The notes under the pieces: model-generated
Told to the model about the DNA's origin: nothing
Seen by the model: only the letters and a program-made list of their open reading frames with translations
Databases searched by the model: none
Translations under genes and position numbers: made by a program
Part shown: positions 15,717 through 25,096 of the stretch, one piece after another
Numbering within the stretch: the first letter of the stretch is position 1
How the letters are laid out: each line of letters opens with the position of its first letter
Source: Desulfobotulus alkaliphilus
Lineage (GTDB): Bacteria > Desulfobacterota > Desulfobacteria > Desulfobacterales > ASO4-4
Direction: 5' to 3'
NCBI RefSeq assembly: GCF_007830435.1
Contig: NZ_VLLC01000003.1
Span: 94,538-158,537 of the forward strand
Length of the DNA stretch: 64,000 nt

Positions 15717-16336
15717 CTCTCTTTCTTCTCCTATTATTCAGGTAATATGGATGATGTCACCGCAGGTCTTTGGAAAATAGCGGTGAAAACGTAAATTATG
15801 AGGCCAGTTTTCTGAACGTCTCCGTTCTCCGGAGTGTGGCCCCGTTTCCTGCTGGCCGGGGCCAAGATTTTTTGTATGAAAACCTGCATGGCTGATAGAT
15901 ATAGGCAATGAGGCCGGCGAGGATCAAATCGTTCCTTTCGATGGGCATTGGTTTTGGGATAGATTTTTTCTATTTTCGTGCAGGCGTGAAATTTTTGTAC
16001 AAAATTTGTATGGTGTTTGTTCTTTTTATGGTGGGGCTTTTGTTGTGCTTGAAGGAAGTGGCTGGGATGTTAAAAAAATAAAAGGCAGGGGGGCTGGTTT
16101 TTTTTTATTGTTTTTTATATCAATTGTTTATTTTTGGCGTTGCGTTTTTTTGGCTGGCTTGTCTGAAGTTTTTTCCGGGCGTGGCATTGAAAATGCTTTT
16201 GAAGGCGGGGTGTTTGTTCGGGAGTCCTGTGTGTGATCCTGAACAGAAGCACGGCAAGGGGAGAACCCCGATACCTCCGCAGGCCGCCAGAGGCGGATGA
16301 GCGGTACAACCCATGTTTTATAAGGAGTCTACAATC
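15717..16336. other. 620 bp intergenic region, strongly T/G-skewed
   Basis: From about 15950 to 16230 the plus strand is almost entirely T and G with long T runs, unlike anything else in the window. A possible 76-codon frame here (16006-16236) has no plausible protein character. The last 90 bp (16247-16336) are GC-rich and can form small hairpins (GGGG/CCCC at 16258-16269; CCGCC/GGCGG at 16284-16296) immediately before the ribosome-binding site of the next gene, so a structured 5' leader is possible. Confidence 0.5.
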
Positions 16337-16657
16337 ATGTTTTCCCTCACCTTTCGCAGTCCGGATTATGACATCAGTGCCATTCAGCCCGTATTTACAG
16401 GTCAGAACAAAGAACAGAAGACAGAGCTTCGCAAGTGGGCCGATGAAGTGGCTGCCTTTTCCGAGCGCATGGACAGCCTTTCGGCCAAGTCCAAAGTTCT
16501 CTCGGAGCTTTTTGCGGAAGCTTCTCTGCCTTCCCTTCCCAATGGCGGTATCCGGCAGTTGAAAAAGGAGCTTTTTGCCATCCATGATCTCATGAGCCAG
16601 GCCCTTGTGATTGCAGGACGCATTGAAAATGACCTGATCCAGCCCCGTCTCCACTGA
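16337..16657 (+). CDS. Small hypothetical protein
   Basis: This 106-residue protein starts at the ATG at 16337, chosen for the AAGGAG ten bases upstream. It begins with a short beta-like stretch (MFSLTFRSPDYDISAIQPVF) and is otherwise helical and charged, with heptad-like leucines around residues 45-95. It has no cysteines, signal peptide or membrane segment. I do not recognise a family. It is transcribed alone, with a clear terminator after it. Confidence 0.65.
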   Translation: MFSLTFRSPDYDISAIQPVFTGQNKEQKTELRKWADEVAAFSERMDSLSAKSKVLSELFAEASLPSLPNGGIRQLKKELFAIHDLMSQALVIAGRIENDLIQPRLH

Positions 16658-16682
16658 TCCTCACCTTATTTTAATAAAAAAG

Positions 16683-16719
16683 ACCGGTTATGTTCTTTTG
16701 AGAACCTAGCCGGTTTTTT
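16683..16719 (+). terminator. Terminator after the small hypothetical gene
   Basis: ACCGG/CCGGT forms the outer stem, GTTCT/AGAAC the inner stem, followed by a T6 run. Confidence 0.8.
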
Positions 16720-16800
16720 GTTTGGACCAAACCTACTGCCAGACTGTTTTTACTGTAAGTACAGGCTGTTCATTGTTTTTGAAAAAAAGGGGTTGGATTC

Positions 16801-17487
16801 TTACTCAGCGTCCATGGAGTCAGTAAATCTGCCAATACCATCTGCAATGGCAGCTGCCAGGGTATTCTGGTTATTGGGGTCTGCCAGCCAGAGGGCATCC
16901 CGGGGGGAACGAAGATTGCCGATTTCCAAAAGAACCGAGGGCATGGTCAGGGGTTTTAAGAGGAAAAGATCTGCTGTCTGAACCTTTATTCTTTGGGGAA
17001 GATTCCTTTTTTCCATGGCCCTTGCAAGGCTGTGGGCAAGTTTTGTGCTTTGCTCTGTATGGGGGATATGGCCCTCATCCCAGATACCGGAATCCCTGCT
17101 CTGGATGGTATGGGACGGGAGGTGAAAAATCCTTATGGTACCGGATATCTGCGGAGGAGAGCCTTCGGTGTGCAGGCTGATAAACAGGTCTGCTTTTCCC
17201 CTGTTGGCTGCGGATGTGCGCTGCACTGGATCCGGGTTGTGGTCGCCCTCCCGGGTGAGAAGAACCCTGCTGCTGTCCTTCAGATTCTCTGATATTTTTT
17301 TTGCCAGTAGAAAGCTGATATTTTTTTCCATGCTGCCGTCCGGTCCCTTAACGCCAGTGTCATTGCCGCCATGCCCGGGGTCCAGCATGACTATGGCTTT
17401 TCTCTCCTGAAAACCATTTGCCGGGCTAAGGTTGGCGAAGGTACAGGTCAGAATAAGGAATAAAAAAAAAGCATATTTGATTCGCAT
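16801..17487 (-). CDS. N-acetylmuramoyl-L-alanine amidase (Amidase_3)
   Basis: This 228-residue secreted protein starts at the ATG at 17487, which gives a clean signal peptide (MRIKYAFFLFLILTCTFANL, then SPANG). A GTG at 17538 would place 17 polar residues before it. Zinc ligands of the AmiA/B/C fold are visible: H39 in LDPGHGG, E54 and H106 in ISLHTE. The catalytic glutamate is E188 in LLEIGNL. The enzyme cuts the amide bond between N-acetylmuramic acid and the stem peptide. No AMIN or peptidoglycan-binding domain is attached. Confidence 0.88.
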   Translation of the reverse strand: MRIKYAFFLFLILTCTFANLSPANGFQERKAIVMLDPGHGGNDTGVKGPDGSMEKNISFLLAKKISENLKDSSRVLLTREGDHNPDPVQRTSAANRGKADLFISLHTEGSPPQISGTIRIFHLPSHTIQSRDSGIWDEGHIPHTEQSTKLAHSLARAMEKRNLPQRIKVQTADLFLLKPLTMPSVLLEIGNLRSPRDALWLADPNNQNTLAAAIADGIGRFTDSMDAE

Positions 17488-17531
17488 GTTTGTATGTCCG
17501 GCAGCTGCCTTGATCCGTCGTTGGTTTTTTC

Positions 17532-17560
17532 TTGACACATATAGGCGGCATGATTAAATT
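17532..17560 (+). promoter_or_regulatory. Sigma-70-type promoter upstream of tig
   Basis: A perfect -35 TTGACA (17532-17537), a 17 bp spacer, and the -10-like TAAATT (17555-17560). It is about 340 bp before tig and directly before the structured RNA candidate. It overlaps the amidase's 5' region on the other strand. Confidence 0.55.
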
Positions 17561-17566
17561 TGAAAG

Positions 17567-17760
17567 ATTGCTTCGTGTTTTGTTCTATGGAACTGATACG
17601 GGCAGAGTATCCTTAACTAAAGGAGATACTTTAAAGGAAAAGCCTGGATTCCGTCAAGCAACGAACGGATACCCTGTAGCCCCCGTTATAGATTAAAGGT
17701 GGCTGCTGTAAGGTAAAAGTCACTAGAAACAATAAATGATTTGGGTATTTTCTTTTTTTT
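17567..17760 (+). ncRNA. Candidate structured RNA or long 5' leader of tig
   Basis: A segment of about 190 bases after a good promoter forms a long stem. The left arm ATACGGGCAGAGTATCC (17596-17612) pairs with the right arm at 17667-17689 (GTATCC with GGATAC, CAG with CTG, ACGGG with CCCGT). The enclosed part carries TAAAG/CTTTA and four GGA triplets, some in predicted loops. It ends in an AT-rich stretch with a T8 run. I could not match it to a known RNA class; it may be a small RNA, or a leader controlling tig-clpP-clpX. Confidence 0.3.
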
Positions 17761-17895
17761 TATGTTAAAGGCATTCCCGGTACTTATGGGTCTGTCTGTC
17801 CAGGCAGGTTCTGATAATTTGAAAAGAATGTAAGTTTGGTTCGCTTACCATAGACCCCCATGGGCTTTTAGGGTTTTTACGAAGAAAGGATCATC

Positions 17896-19242
17896 ATGCA
17901 AGTTACGGTAGAAGATCTTAGCACGGTCAAAAAGGCCCTGCACATAGAGATCCCGGGTGAAGCAGTGGCAAAGGCAGTGGATGCCGCATATCAGGATCTG
18001 AAAAAAACCGTGAAGATCAAAGGTTTTCGTCCCGGAAAAACTCCCCGTTCCGTTCTGGAGCGCATTTATAAAAAGGATGTTCACGCAGATGTCTCCCAGA
18101 AGCTGATTCAGGATGCCTTTGTGGATGCAATCCGGAAGGAGAACCTGAACTTTATCGGAACACCGGACATGGATCTGCCGGATCTGGAGGCCTTTGATGA
18201 GAAGGGTCCCCTGAAGGTGGGAATTACCGTTGAGGTTCGTCCGGAGATCGGTGAAATTGATTTTAAGGGTATCCCCGTTAAAAAGACCCTGCATGTCTTT
18301 AGTGAAGATGACGTGGATGCGCAGATTCAGATGCTGCGCAGAAATCTTGCCAAAAAGGTTCCCATTGCAGAGGAAAGACCTGCACAGTCCGGAGATTTTA
18401 TTCTGATGGACTATGAAGGCCTTGTGGAAGGTCAGCCCTTTGACGGTACCCCCAGAACGGAAAACCATGCCTATCTGATTGGCCGCAACACCCTTTCCCC
18501 TGCCTTTGATGAAAATCTTGAGGGCATGAATATCGGGGAAACCAGAGCCTTTGACGTTGCCTATGATGATCAGTACGTGAATAAGGCCTTTGCTGGCAAG
18601 ACCATTTCCTTTACGGTGACCCTGAAGGCCATCCACGAGGAGATTCTTCCGGAACTGGACGGGGATTTTGCAAAAAATTTCGGAGACTTTGAAAGTGTTG
18701 AGGATATCCGGGAAAAAATCCGTGACAATCTTCAGCAGGGCTATGCCAAGCGCATTGAGCAGGAGATGAACGAGCAGATTTTTTCTGCCCTCATCGAAAA
18801 AACCAGTTTTGAGGTGCCCGATGTCATGGTAAACTATGAACTCGAAGGTATTCTGGAAGAGGCGGAACGAGCATTTTCCGCCAATGGGGTTACCTTTGAA
18901 CAACTGGGACAGACCAGAGAAATGCTGGCTGAAGAATATCGTGGGCTTGCAGAGAAGCAGGTACGCCGCCATCTGATTCTGGGAGCCATCATTCAGCAGG
19001 AAAAGCTGGGGCTGGATGGTGATGAGATGGTTGAAGGCTTTGAAGAACTGGCAAGAAATTTCAACCAGCCCGTAGACCTGATCAAGGGGTTCTATGAGAG
19101 TAACCCTGAAAAGCTTGAATTTTTCAAGCACACGATGCTTGAAAAAAAGGCGATTCAGCTTATTTTGGATAACAGTTTGATTGAGGAGGTCTCTCCGGAT
19201 GCCGCTGAAGATGCGGAAGGTACGGAAGACCAGACTGCCTGA
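17896..19242 (+). CDS. tig: Trigger factor (ribosome-associated chaperone)
   Basis: This 448-residue protein has the standard three-part plan. The N-terminal ribosome-binding domain contains the signature [13 protein letters not shown] (about 47-59). An FKBP-type prolyl isomerase domain follows (about 155-245, with [17 protein letters not shown]), then a long helical C-terminal chaperone domain. It is acidic at the very end. It heads tig-clpP-clpX, a common bacterial gene order that links nascent-chain folding with proteolysis. AAAGGA precedes the ATG. Confidence 0.97.
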   Translation: MQVTVEDLSTVKKALHIEIPGEAVAKAVDAAYQDLKKTVKIKGFRPGKTPRSVLERIYKKDVHADVSQKLIQDAFVDAIRKENLNFIGTPDMDLPDLEAFDEKGPLKVGITVEVRPEIGEIDFKGIPVKKTLHVFSEDDVDAQIQMLRRNLAKKVPIAEERPAQSGDFILMDYEGLVEGQPFDGTPRTENHAYLIGRNTLSPAFDENLEGMNIGETRAFDVAYDDQYVNKAFAGKTISFTVTLKAIHEEILPELDGDFAKNFGDFESVEDIREKIRDNLQQGYAKRIEQEMNEQIFSALIEKTSFEVPDVMVNYELEGILEEAERAFSANGVTFEQLGQTREMLAEEYRGLAEKQVRRHLILGAIIQQEKLGLDGDEMVEGFEELARNFNQPVDLIKGFYESNPEKLEFFKHTMLEKKAIQLILDNSLIEEVSPDAAEDAEGTEDQTA

Positions 19243-19334
19243 AGCCTGATGCGTTGCCTGTGTGGGAGGATTTTTCCTTCCGGACCGTAAATGCAGATGT
19301 CGGGCCCAACAAGGAGAAAAAAGGGAGGTTCGTC

Positions 19335-19952
19335 GTGCCGCTGATTCCCATGGTTGTGGAACAAAGCAGCAGAGGCGAGAGAGCATACGATATTTATTCG
19401 CGGCTTCTCAAGGATCGTATTATTTTTCTTGGTTCCGCAGTAAATGACGAGATTGCCAATCTCATTGTGGCCCAGTTGCTGTTTCTGGAGTCCGAAGATC
19501 CTGAAAAGGAAATTAATTTTTACATCAACTCTCCCGGAGGCGTGGTAACGGCCGGTATGGCCATTTATGACACCATGCAGTACATCAAGCCGGATGTGGT
19601 GACCGTATGTATCGGTCAGGCCGCCAGCATGGGAGCCCTGCTCCTGGCTGCAGGAGCCGATGGCAAGCGTTATGCCCTGCCCCATTCCCGTATCATGATT
19701 CATCAACCCCTGGGCGGTGCCCAGGGCCAGGCATCGGATATTCAGATTCAGGCCCGGGAAATATTAAGGATTAAAGATACCCTGAATCATATCCTTGCAA
19801 GACATACCAAGCGGGATCTGGCATCCATAGAAACGGATACGGATCGGGATCACTTTATGAGTGGCGAGGAAGCAAAAGCCTACGGTATTGTCGATCATGT
19901 GGTGGCAAGCCGGGATGACCTTGCGGCCACTATTGAGAAAACGGAGGGCTAA
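19335..19952 (+). CDS. clpP: ATP-dependent Clp protease proteolytic subunit
   Basis: This 205-residue serine peptidase has the catalytic triad S98 ([14 protein letters not shown]), H123 ([10 protein letters not shown]) and D172. I place the start at the GTG at 19335, preceded by GGGAGG, because the protein then begins [20 protein letters not shown], the usual ClpP N-terminus; an in-frame ATG at 19254 would add 27 unrelated residues. ClpP forms a 14-mer that degrades proteins delivered by ClpX. Its stop codon abuts the clpX start (TAAATG). Confidence 0.96.
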   Translation: MPLIPMVVEQSSRGERAYDIYSRLLKDRIIFLGSAVNDEIANLIVAQLLFLESEDPEKEINFYINSPGGVVTAGMAIYDTMQYIKPDVVTVCIGQAASMGALLLAAGADGKRYALPHSRIMIHQPLGGAQGQASDIQIQAREILRIKDTLNHILARHTKRDLASIETDTDRDHFMSGEEAKAYGIVDHVVASRDDLAATIEKTEG

Positions 19953-21206
19953 ATGACGGATAACGGCGATACCGAAGACAAGCTTCACTGCTCGTTCTGC
20001 GGCAAGAGCCAGAAGGATGTCCGGAAGCTCATCGCAGGCCCTGCTGTCTATATCTGTGACGAATGTATCCAGCTTTGCAGTGAGATCATTGAGGAGGAAG
20101 GAGACAAGTCTCCGGAGGCCCCTGAGCATCTGCTGACGCCCAAGGAAGTGAAAAAGAAGCTGGATGATTACGTGATAGAGCAGGATGCGGCCAAAAAAAC
20201 CCTGGCGGTTGCGGTAAGAAATCATTACCGGAGGCTGGAATCTGCGGCCGGTCTGGATGTCCATGATGATGTGGAAATTCAGAAAAGTAACATCCTTCTC
20301 ATTGGTCCCACGGGCAGCGGCAAAACCCTTCTGGCCCAGACCCTTGCCCGTTTTCTGGATGTCCCCTTTACCATAGCGGACGCCACCACCCTTACGGAAG
20401 CCGGTTATGTGGGAGAAGATGTGGAAAATATCATCCTCTCCCTTTTGCAGAATGCCGACTATGATGTGGAGCGGGCCCAGCGGGGTATTGTCTATATTGA
20501 TGAAATTGACAAAATTGCATCCCGGGGCGACAATCCTTCCATCACCCGTGACGTGTCCGGGGAAGGGGTGCAGCAGGCTCTCCTTAAGATTATCGAGGGA
20601 ACCACAGCCAGTGTTCCGCCCAAGGGCGGACGCAAGCATCCGCAGCAGGATTTTGTGAAGGTGGATACCTCCAAGATTCTTTTTATCTGCGGTGGAACCT
20701 TTACGGGGCTGGACAAGATTGTGCAGCGCAGGATCGGTCAGAAGGCCATGGGTTTTGGGGCCAAGGTAACAAAGCCCGGTGATAAATCTGCCTCTGAGCT
20801 GCTTCACATGGCAGAGGCAGGGGATCTTGTGAAATTTGGTCTGATTCCGGAATTTCTTGGACGCCTACCTGTAATTGCCATCCTGGAGGAACTGAAGGAA
20901 GACGCTTTGGTAAAAATTCTGAAGGAGCCGAAAAATGCGCTGGTCAAGCAGTTCCAGAAGCTTTTTGCCTTTGAGGGTGTGAGCCTGCGCTTTACGGACG
21001 GTGCCCTGGAGGCCATAGCCAAAGAAGCGGTGCGAAGAAAATCCGGCGCAAGGGGCCTGAGGGCCATTCTTGAAAATATCATGCTGGATATCATGTACGA
21101 GATTCCATCTCTGGAAAACGTCAAGGAATGTGTAATCAGTGAAGAAGTGGTGCTGAACAAGGAAGAACCCATTCTTTTGTATGCGCAGTCCAGGCAGCAG
21201 GCATAG
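19953..21206 (+). CDS. clpX: ATP-dependent Clp protease ATP-binding subunit ClpX
   Basis: This 417-residue AAA+ unfoldase has an N-terminal zinc finger with C13/C16 and C35/C38, Walker [13 protein letters not shown], Walker [11 protein letters not shown] and the pore-loop GYVGEDVE. The IGF-type ClpP-binding loop appears as the segment around [11 protein letters not shown]. It recognises tagged substrates and feeds them to ClpP, encoded immediately upstream with no spacer. A strong terminator follows. Confidence 0.97.
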   Translation: MTDNGDTEDKLHCSFCGKSQKDVRKLIAGPAVYICDECIQLCSEIIEEEGDKSPEAPEHLLTPKEVKKKLDDYVIEQDAAKKTLAVAVRNHYRRLESAAGLDVHDDVEIQKSNILLIGPTGSGKTLLAQTLARFLDVPFTIADATTLTEAGYVGEDVENIILSLLQNADYDVERAQRGIVYIDEIDKIASRGDNPSITRDVSGEGVQQALLKIIEGTTASVPPKGGRKHPQQDFVKVDTSKILFICGGTFTGLDKIVQRRIGQKAMGFGAKVTKPGDKSASELLHMAEAGDLVKFGLIPEFLGRLPVIAILEELKEDALVKILKEPKNALVKQFQKLFAFEGVSLRFTDGALEAIAKEAVRRKSGARGLRAILENIMLDIMYEIPSLENVKECVISEEVVLNKEEPILLYAQSRQQA

Positions 21207-21222
21207 ATTCGATTCGTACCAG

Positions 21223-21279
21223 TAAAGGGTTTAGGGTCGCGGGGCTTTTTTTAAGACTGCGGCCTGAACCCTTTTTTTA
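21223..21279 (+). terminator. Terminator after clpX
   Basis: AAAGGGTT pairs with AACCCTTT as the outer stem, with further pairs inside (AGG/CCT, CGC/GCG). A run of seven Ts follows. It separates tig-clpP-clpX from lon. Confidence 0.75.
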
Positions 21280-21355
21280 ATATCTGTTTGCTCAAATTAT
21301 TTATATTCCGGGAAAGTTTATTTTTTTCGGATATATCCAATCCGAGGATAACACT

Positions 21356-23701
21356 ATGGCGGTATTGACGCTTCCCCTGATTCCCTTGCGGGATATGGTT
21401 CTTTTTCCCCACATGGTTGCGCCCCTTTTTGTCGGGCGTAAAAAATCCATCCGAGCCCTTTCTGCCGCCATGAATGGTGACCGGCGGGTTTTTCTTATCG
21501 CCCAGACCGAGGCCGATGTGGATGATCCGGAAGAAAAGGATCTTGCTGAAATAGGTTGTGTGGGCCGGGTGTTGCAGCTTCTTAAACTGCCCGACGGAAC
21601 GGTGAAAGCCCTTGTGGAAGGGGAGGGCCGGGCCCGTATGCTTGCCTGTGATGAAGACAGGGAGGATTACGGCCGTGCCGATGTGGAGCTTTTCACGGAA
21701 ACGGGTGTGCAGCCATCCGAGGCCCAGGCCCTTATGCGGGCGGTGATGGAAAGTTACCGGGAATATGCAAATCTGAACAGAAAAACCTCTTCAGAAACCC
21801 TGGATGCCATTGCGGCAATTCAGGATCCTGTCCATTTTACGGATGCGGTGTCTGCCCAGTTTTCTTTTAAGATTGTCGATAAGCAGCAGCTCCTTGAAAC
21901 GGAAGATCTTGCGGAAAGAATGCTGCTTCTGGTGAATCTGATCCGTACAGAAACGGAAATTTTCTCCATGGACCAGAAGATCCGCACCCGGGTGAAGCGG
22001 CAGATGGAAAAGAATCAGCGGCATTATTACCTGAATGAGCAGATCCGGGCCATACGCAAGGAAATGGGAGATGCCGAAGATACCCTTGAGGAAATAGAGG
22101 GGCTGGAAAGAAGGCTTGAGGAAAAACAGCCTCCGGAAGAAGCCATTGTCAGGGTCCGGTCGGAAATCCGCAAGCTGAAAATGATGCCCCCCATGTCGGC
22201 GGAAGCGACGGTGGTGCGCAATTATGTGGACTGGATTCTGTCTCTGCCATGGAATGAGATCTCTGAGCTTTCTTCGGATCTTGATGCGGCGGAAGATGTG
22301 CTGGATGAAGATCACTATGGTCTGGAAAAGCCCAAGGAGCGCATTCTGGAATATCTGGCCGTACAGACACTGGTGCAGAAGATCAAGGGACCCATCCTTT
22401 GTCTGGTAGGCCCTCCGGGTGTGGGCAAGACCTCTCTGGCCAGAAGTGTGGCCAGGGCCACAGGCCGTAAATATGTGCGTCTTTCTTTGGGGGGAGTCCG
22501 GGATGAGGCGGAAATACGGGGGCACAGGCGTACCTATATCGGTGCCATGCCGGGCAAGATTATTCAGAGCCTCAAAAAAGTGGGCACCAGAAATCCGGTT
22601 TTCTGTCTCGATGAGGTGGATAAGATGAGCATGGATTTCAGGGGAGACCCCTCGGCAGCCCTTCTGGAAGTGCTGGATCCGGAGCAGAATGCCACCTTCA
22701 GTGATCACTATCTGGATCTGGATTATGATCTTTCGGAAATTCTCTTTATCACCACGGCCAATACCCTGCACAATATTCCTTTGCCCCTGCAGGACCGTAT
22801 GGAGATCATACGTATTCCCGGCTACACGGAGATAGAAAAGTACAATATTGCCATGGAGCATCTGATTCCCAAGCAGATTGAGCAGCATGGTCTGGTCCTT
22901 TCCCAGATACATTTTACCAGAAATGCCCTTTATCATATCATCCGCTACCATACCCGGGAGGCGGGGGTAAGGAATCTGGAAAGGCAGCTGGCGGCTGTCT
23001 GCCGTAAGGTGGCAAGGGATCTGGTCCGGGAGCGGGGAAAAGCGCCTTTTTCCATTGATGTGGCTGCGGTGCGTAAATATCTGGGGGTGGATCAGTACCG
23101 TTTCGGCTCTGTGGAAAAGGAACATTTTGTGGGAACGGTTACCGGTCTGGCCTGGACCCAGGTGGGCGGAGAGCTTCTTACCATTGAGACGGTACTCATG
23201 CCGGGCAAGGGGGAGGTTACCGTAACGGGTAAGCTTGGGGATGTGATGAAGGAGTCCGCAAGAGCGGCGGTGAGCTATGTACGGTTTAAGAGTGAAGCCC
23301 TTGGCATTGACCCGGATTTCTACAAGGAAAAGGATCTGCATATTCATTTTCCCGAAGGCGCCATTCCCAAGGATGGTCCCAGTGCAGGCATTGCCATCTG
23401 CACGGCACTGGTTTCTTCCCTTACGGGTCGGCCAGTGGACAGAAACGTGGCCATGACCGGAGAAATCACTTTGCGGGGCAGGGCGCTGCCCATCGGAGGT
23501 TTGAGGGAGAAGGTGCTGGCCGCCCACAGGGGGGGGATTGACCGGGTTCTTTATCCTGCGGAGAATGAAAAGGATATCAAGGAGATACCTTCGTCCGTCC
23601 TGAAGAAGGTCCGTATGATAGCGGTCAGCCATATGGACGAGGTGCTGGAGCAGGCCCTTCTTCCGGCAGAGCAGCAGAAAAAAAGTAAGAAGAAAAAATA
23701 A
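21356..23701 (+). CDS. lon: Lon protease (endopeptidase La)
   Basis: This 781-residue protein contains the Lon N-terminal substrate domain (LPLIPLRDMVLFPHM at the start), a coiled-coil linker, the AAA+ domain with Walker A GPPGVGKTSLARS near residue 352, and the C-terminal protease with the Ser-Lys dyad S676 (DGPSAGIAI) and K719 (GGLREKVLAAHRGG). The very end is lysine-rich. Lon degrades misfolded and selected regulatory proteins. It has its own promoter region after the clpX terminator; the placement next to clpX is conserved in many bacteria. Confidence 0.97.
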   Translation: MAVLTLPLIPLRDMVLFPHMVAPLFVGRKKSIRALSAAMNGDRRVFLIAQTEADVDDPEEKDLAEIGCVGRVLQLLKLPDGTVKALVEGEGRARMLACDEDREDYGRADVELFTETGVQPSEAQALMRAVMESYREYANLNRKTSSETLDAIAAIQDPVHFTDAVSAQFSFKIVDKQQLLETEDLAERMLLLVNLIRTETEIFSMDQKIRTRVKRQMEKNQRHYYLNEQIRAIRKEMGDAEDTLEEIEGLERRLEEKQPPEEAIVRVRSEIRKLKMMPPMSAEATVVRNYVDWILSLPWNEISELSSDLDAAEDVLDEDHYGLEKPKERILEYLAVQTLVQKIKGPILCLVGPPGVGKTSLARSVARATGRKYVRLSLGGVRDEAEIRGHRRTYIGAMPGKIIQSLKKVGTRNPVFCLDEVDKMSMDFRGDPSAALLEVLDPEQNATFSDHYLDLDYDLSEILFITTANTLHNIPLPLQDRMEIIRIPGYTEIEKYNIAMEHLIPKQIEQHGLVLSQIHFTRNALYHIIRYHTREAGVRNLERQLAAVCRKVARDLVRERGKAPFSIDVAAVRKYLGVDQYRFGSVEKEHFVGTVTGLAWTQVGGELLTIETVLMPGKGEVTVTGKLGDVMKESARAAVSYVRFKSEALGIDPDFYKEKDLHIHFPEGAIPKDGPSAGIAICTALVSSLTGRPVDRNVAMTGEITLRGRALPIGGLREKVLAAHRGGIDRVLYPAENEKDIKEIPSSVLKKVRMIAVSHMDEVLEQALLPAEQQKKSKKKK

Positions 23702-23717
23702 AAACGTGTTTTTTTGC

Positions 23718-23746
23718 TTGACGGGAAAAACGCATGCTGGTAGATA
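23718..23746 (+). promoter_or_regulatory. Promoter of the tRNA-Val/tRNA-Asp unit
   Basis: TTGACG (23718-23723), a 17 bp spacer and TAGATA (23741-23746) stand 36 bp before tRNA-Val. Confidence 0.5.
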
Positions 23747-23782
23747 GATCTCGCTTTTGTGACGGAAAGATTGTCGCAAAAC

Positions 23783-23858
23783 GGGCGAATAGCTCAGCTG
23801 GGAGAGCAACGGCCTTACAAGCCGTAGGTCACAGGTTCGATCCCTGTTTCGCCCACCA
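23783..23858 (+). tRNA. tRNA-Val (anticodon TAC)
   Basis: Acceptor GGGCGAA/TTCGCCC, D-arm GCTC/GAGC, anticodon stem ACGGC/GCCGT with loop CTTACAA, T-arm ACAGG/CCTGT, and an encoded CCA end. Confidence 0.97.
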
Positions 23859-23864
23859 CCTCAA

Positions 23865-23941
<77 letters not shown>

Positions 23942-23951
23942 ACAAAAAAAT

Positions 23952-23988
23952 AAGGACTTACGGGTTGATCCTGTAGGTCCTTTTTTTT
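23952..23988 (+). terminator. Terminator of the tRNA pair
   Basis: AAGGACTTACGGG pairs with CCTGTAGGTCCTT with one mismatch, followed by eight Ts. Confidence 0.85.
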
Positions 23989-24052
23989 GTTGTTGGAATC
24001 ATTTTTTGATCCACAGGTTTATCCTTCTGGTCTGACCGAAAAGGAGCTTTTT

Positions 24053-25096
24053 TTGATTCCTGCCCAAAAACCTTTTATTATTCCCCTTTTCCTGCCCCAT
24101 GCCGGATGCCCCCACCATTGTATTTTCTGTAACCAGAAGACCCTGCACCCGGAAAGCGGGAAAAGGGATCTTTCCATGCTGCGCAGGGAAAGGGACCGCT
24201 GGCTGGCATTCCCAAGGGATTTTCAGCGGCCTGTGGAGCTGGCATTTTTTGGGGGAAACTTTCTGGGACTTCCGCCAGGGGAGCTTGAAGCCTGTATGGA
24301 GCTGGTACAGGAAGTTCCCGGAGCAGGCTTAAGGTTTTCCACCCGTCCCGATACGGTGAACAGGGCATCCCTTGAGCGGTTCAGGGCATCGGGTCTCCAT
24401 GTAACTGCGGAGCTGGGGATTCAGTCTCTGGATGAAAGGGTGCTGCGGCTTTCTGCCAGAGGGCATGGCGTGGATGCGGTTGTGGCGGCATTTAAGGCGC
24501 TGAAGCAGGCTGGAATACGTGTAGGCGCCCAGATGATGACAGGTCTTCCGGGGGCCTCTGCGTCTTCGGATCTGGAAACGGCGGCAGGGCTTGTCGCCCT
24601 TGGGCCGGATTTTGCCCGTGTGTCACCGGCACTGGTCCTGAAGGGGAGTGGGTTGGCAAAGCTTTATGCCAGAGGGCGGTTCAGGCCCCTTGAATTTTCA
24701 GAGGCCGTGGAACGGACAGCGGCCTATGTGAATATTCTGGAAAAAGGGGGGGTGCCTGTGGTGCGCATTGGTCTTCAGGCGGATACCCATCTGGAGGAGA
24801 GCCTTCTTGCCGGTCCCCATCACCCCTCGCTGGGGGAGTGGGTGCGGGGGCGGATACTGGGGGATGCTGTTCTGGAGGCCTTTGGCCGCATGGGAGGGAA
24901 AAGGGCCGGACAGCCTTTGCGGATTCGGGTTTCTTCGCACTTACGCAGCCGTATGCAGGGCATGGAAAGAAGCAATGTCTCACGTTTTGAGAAGGCTTTT
25001 TTTCCGGCTCCCTTTTCCATTGTCACGGAAAAAAATCAGGGGCCGGATTTCTGGATCATTGAATATGCAGGCGGTTTGTTTAAAGACCCTGCTTGA
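24053..25096 (+). CDS. Radical SAM protein (Elp3-like / oxygen-independent type)
   Basis: I place the start at the TTG at 24053 because AAGGAG lies six bases upstream; the frame is open to 23987 but that would enter the tRNA terminator. The 347-residue product has the 4Fe-4S motif C19-P-H-H-C23-I-F-C26, then FFGGNFLGLP and an ELGIQSLDERVL segment typical of Elp3/HemN-related radical SAM enzymes. It appears to lack a C-terminal acetyltransferase. The substrate is unknown. Its end overlaps the convergent PBP1A gene by 17 bp. Confidence 0.8.
   Translation: MIPAQKPFIIPLFLPHAGCPHHCIFCNQKTLHPESGKRDLSMLRRERDRWLAFPRDFQRPVELAFFGGNFLGLPPGELEACMELVQEVPGAGLRFSTRPDTVNRASLERFRASGLHVTAELGIQSLDERVLRLSARGHGVDAVVAAFKALKQAGIRVGAQMMTGLPGASASSDLETAAGLVALGPDFARVSPALVLKGSGLAKLYARGRFRPLEFSEAVERTAAYVNILEKGGVPVVRIGLQADTHLEESLLAGPHHPSLGEWVRGRILGDAVLEAFGRMGGKRAGQPLRIRVSSHLRSRMQGMERSNVSRFEKAFFPAPFSIVTEKNQGPDFWIIEYAGGLFKDPA

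Larger units (their letters stand above)
17488..17895. other. 408 bp gap between the amidase gene and tig
   Basis: No coding frame of protein character was seen. It contains the promoter at 17532-17560 and the structured RNA candidate described separately. The last 100 bp are AT-rich and lead into the tig ribosome-binding site (GAAAGGA). Confidence 0.6.

Noticed and set aside
16006-16236. 76-codon frame in the gap before the small hypothetical gene
   Set aside because: It arises from a T/G-skewed stretch, has low-complexity hydrophobic composition, and no ribosome-binding site.
17845-19386. 513-codon minus-strand frame opposite tig
   Set aside because: Trigger factor is unmistakable on the plus strand; the long antisense frame follows from its codon use.
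21791-23809. 672-codon minus-strand frame opposite lon
   Set aside because: It runs antisense through lon and into the tRNA-Val gene; it is a codon-bias shadow.
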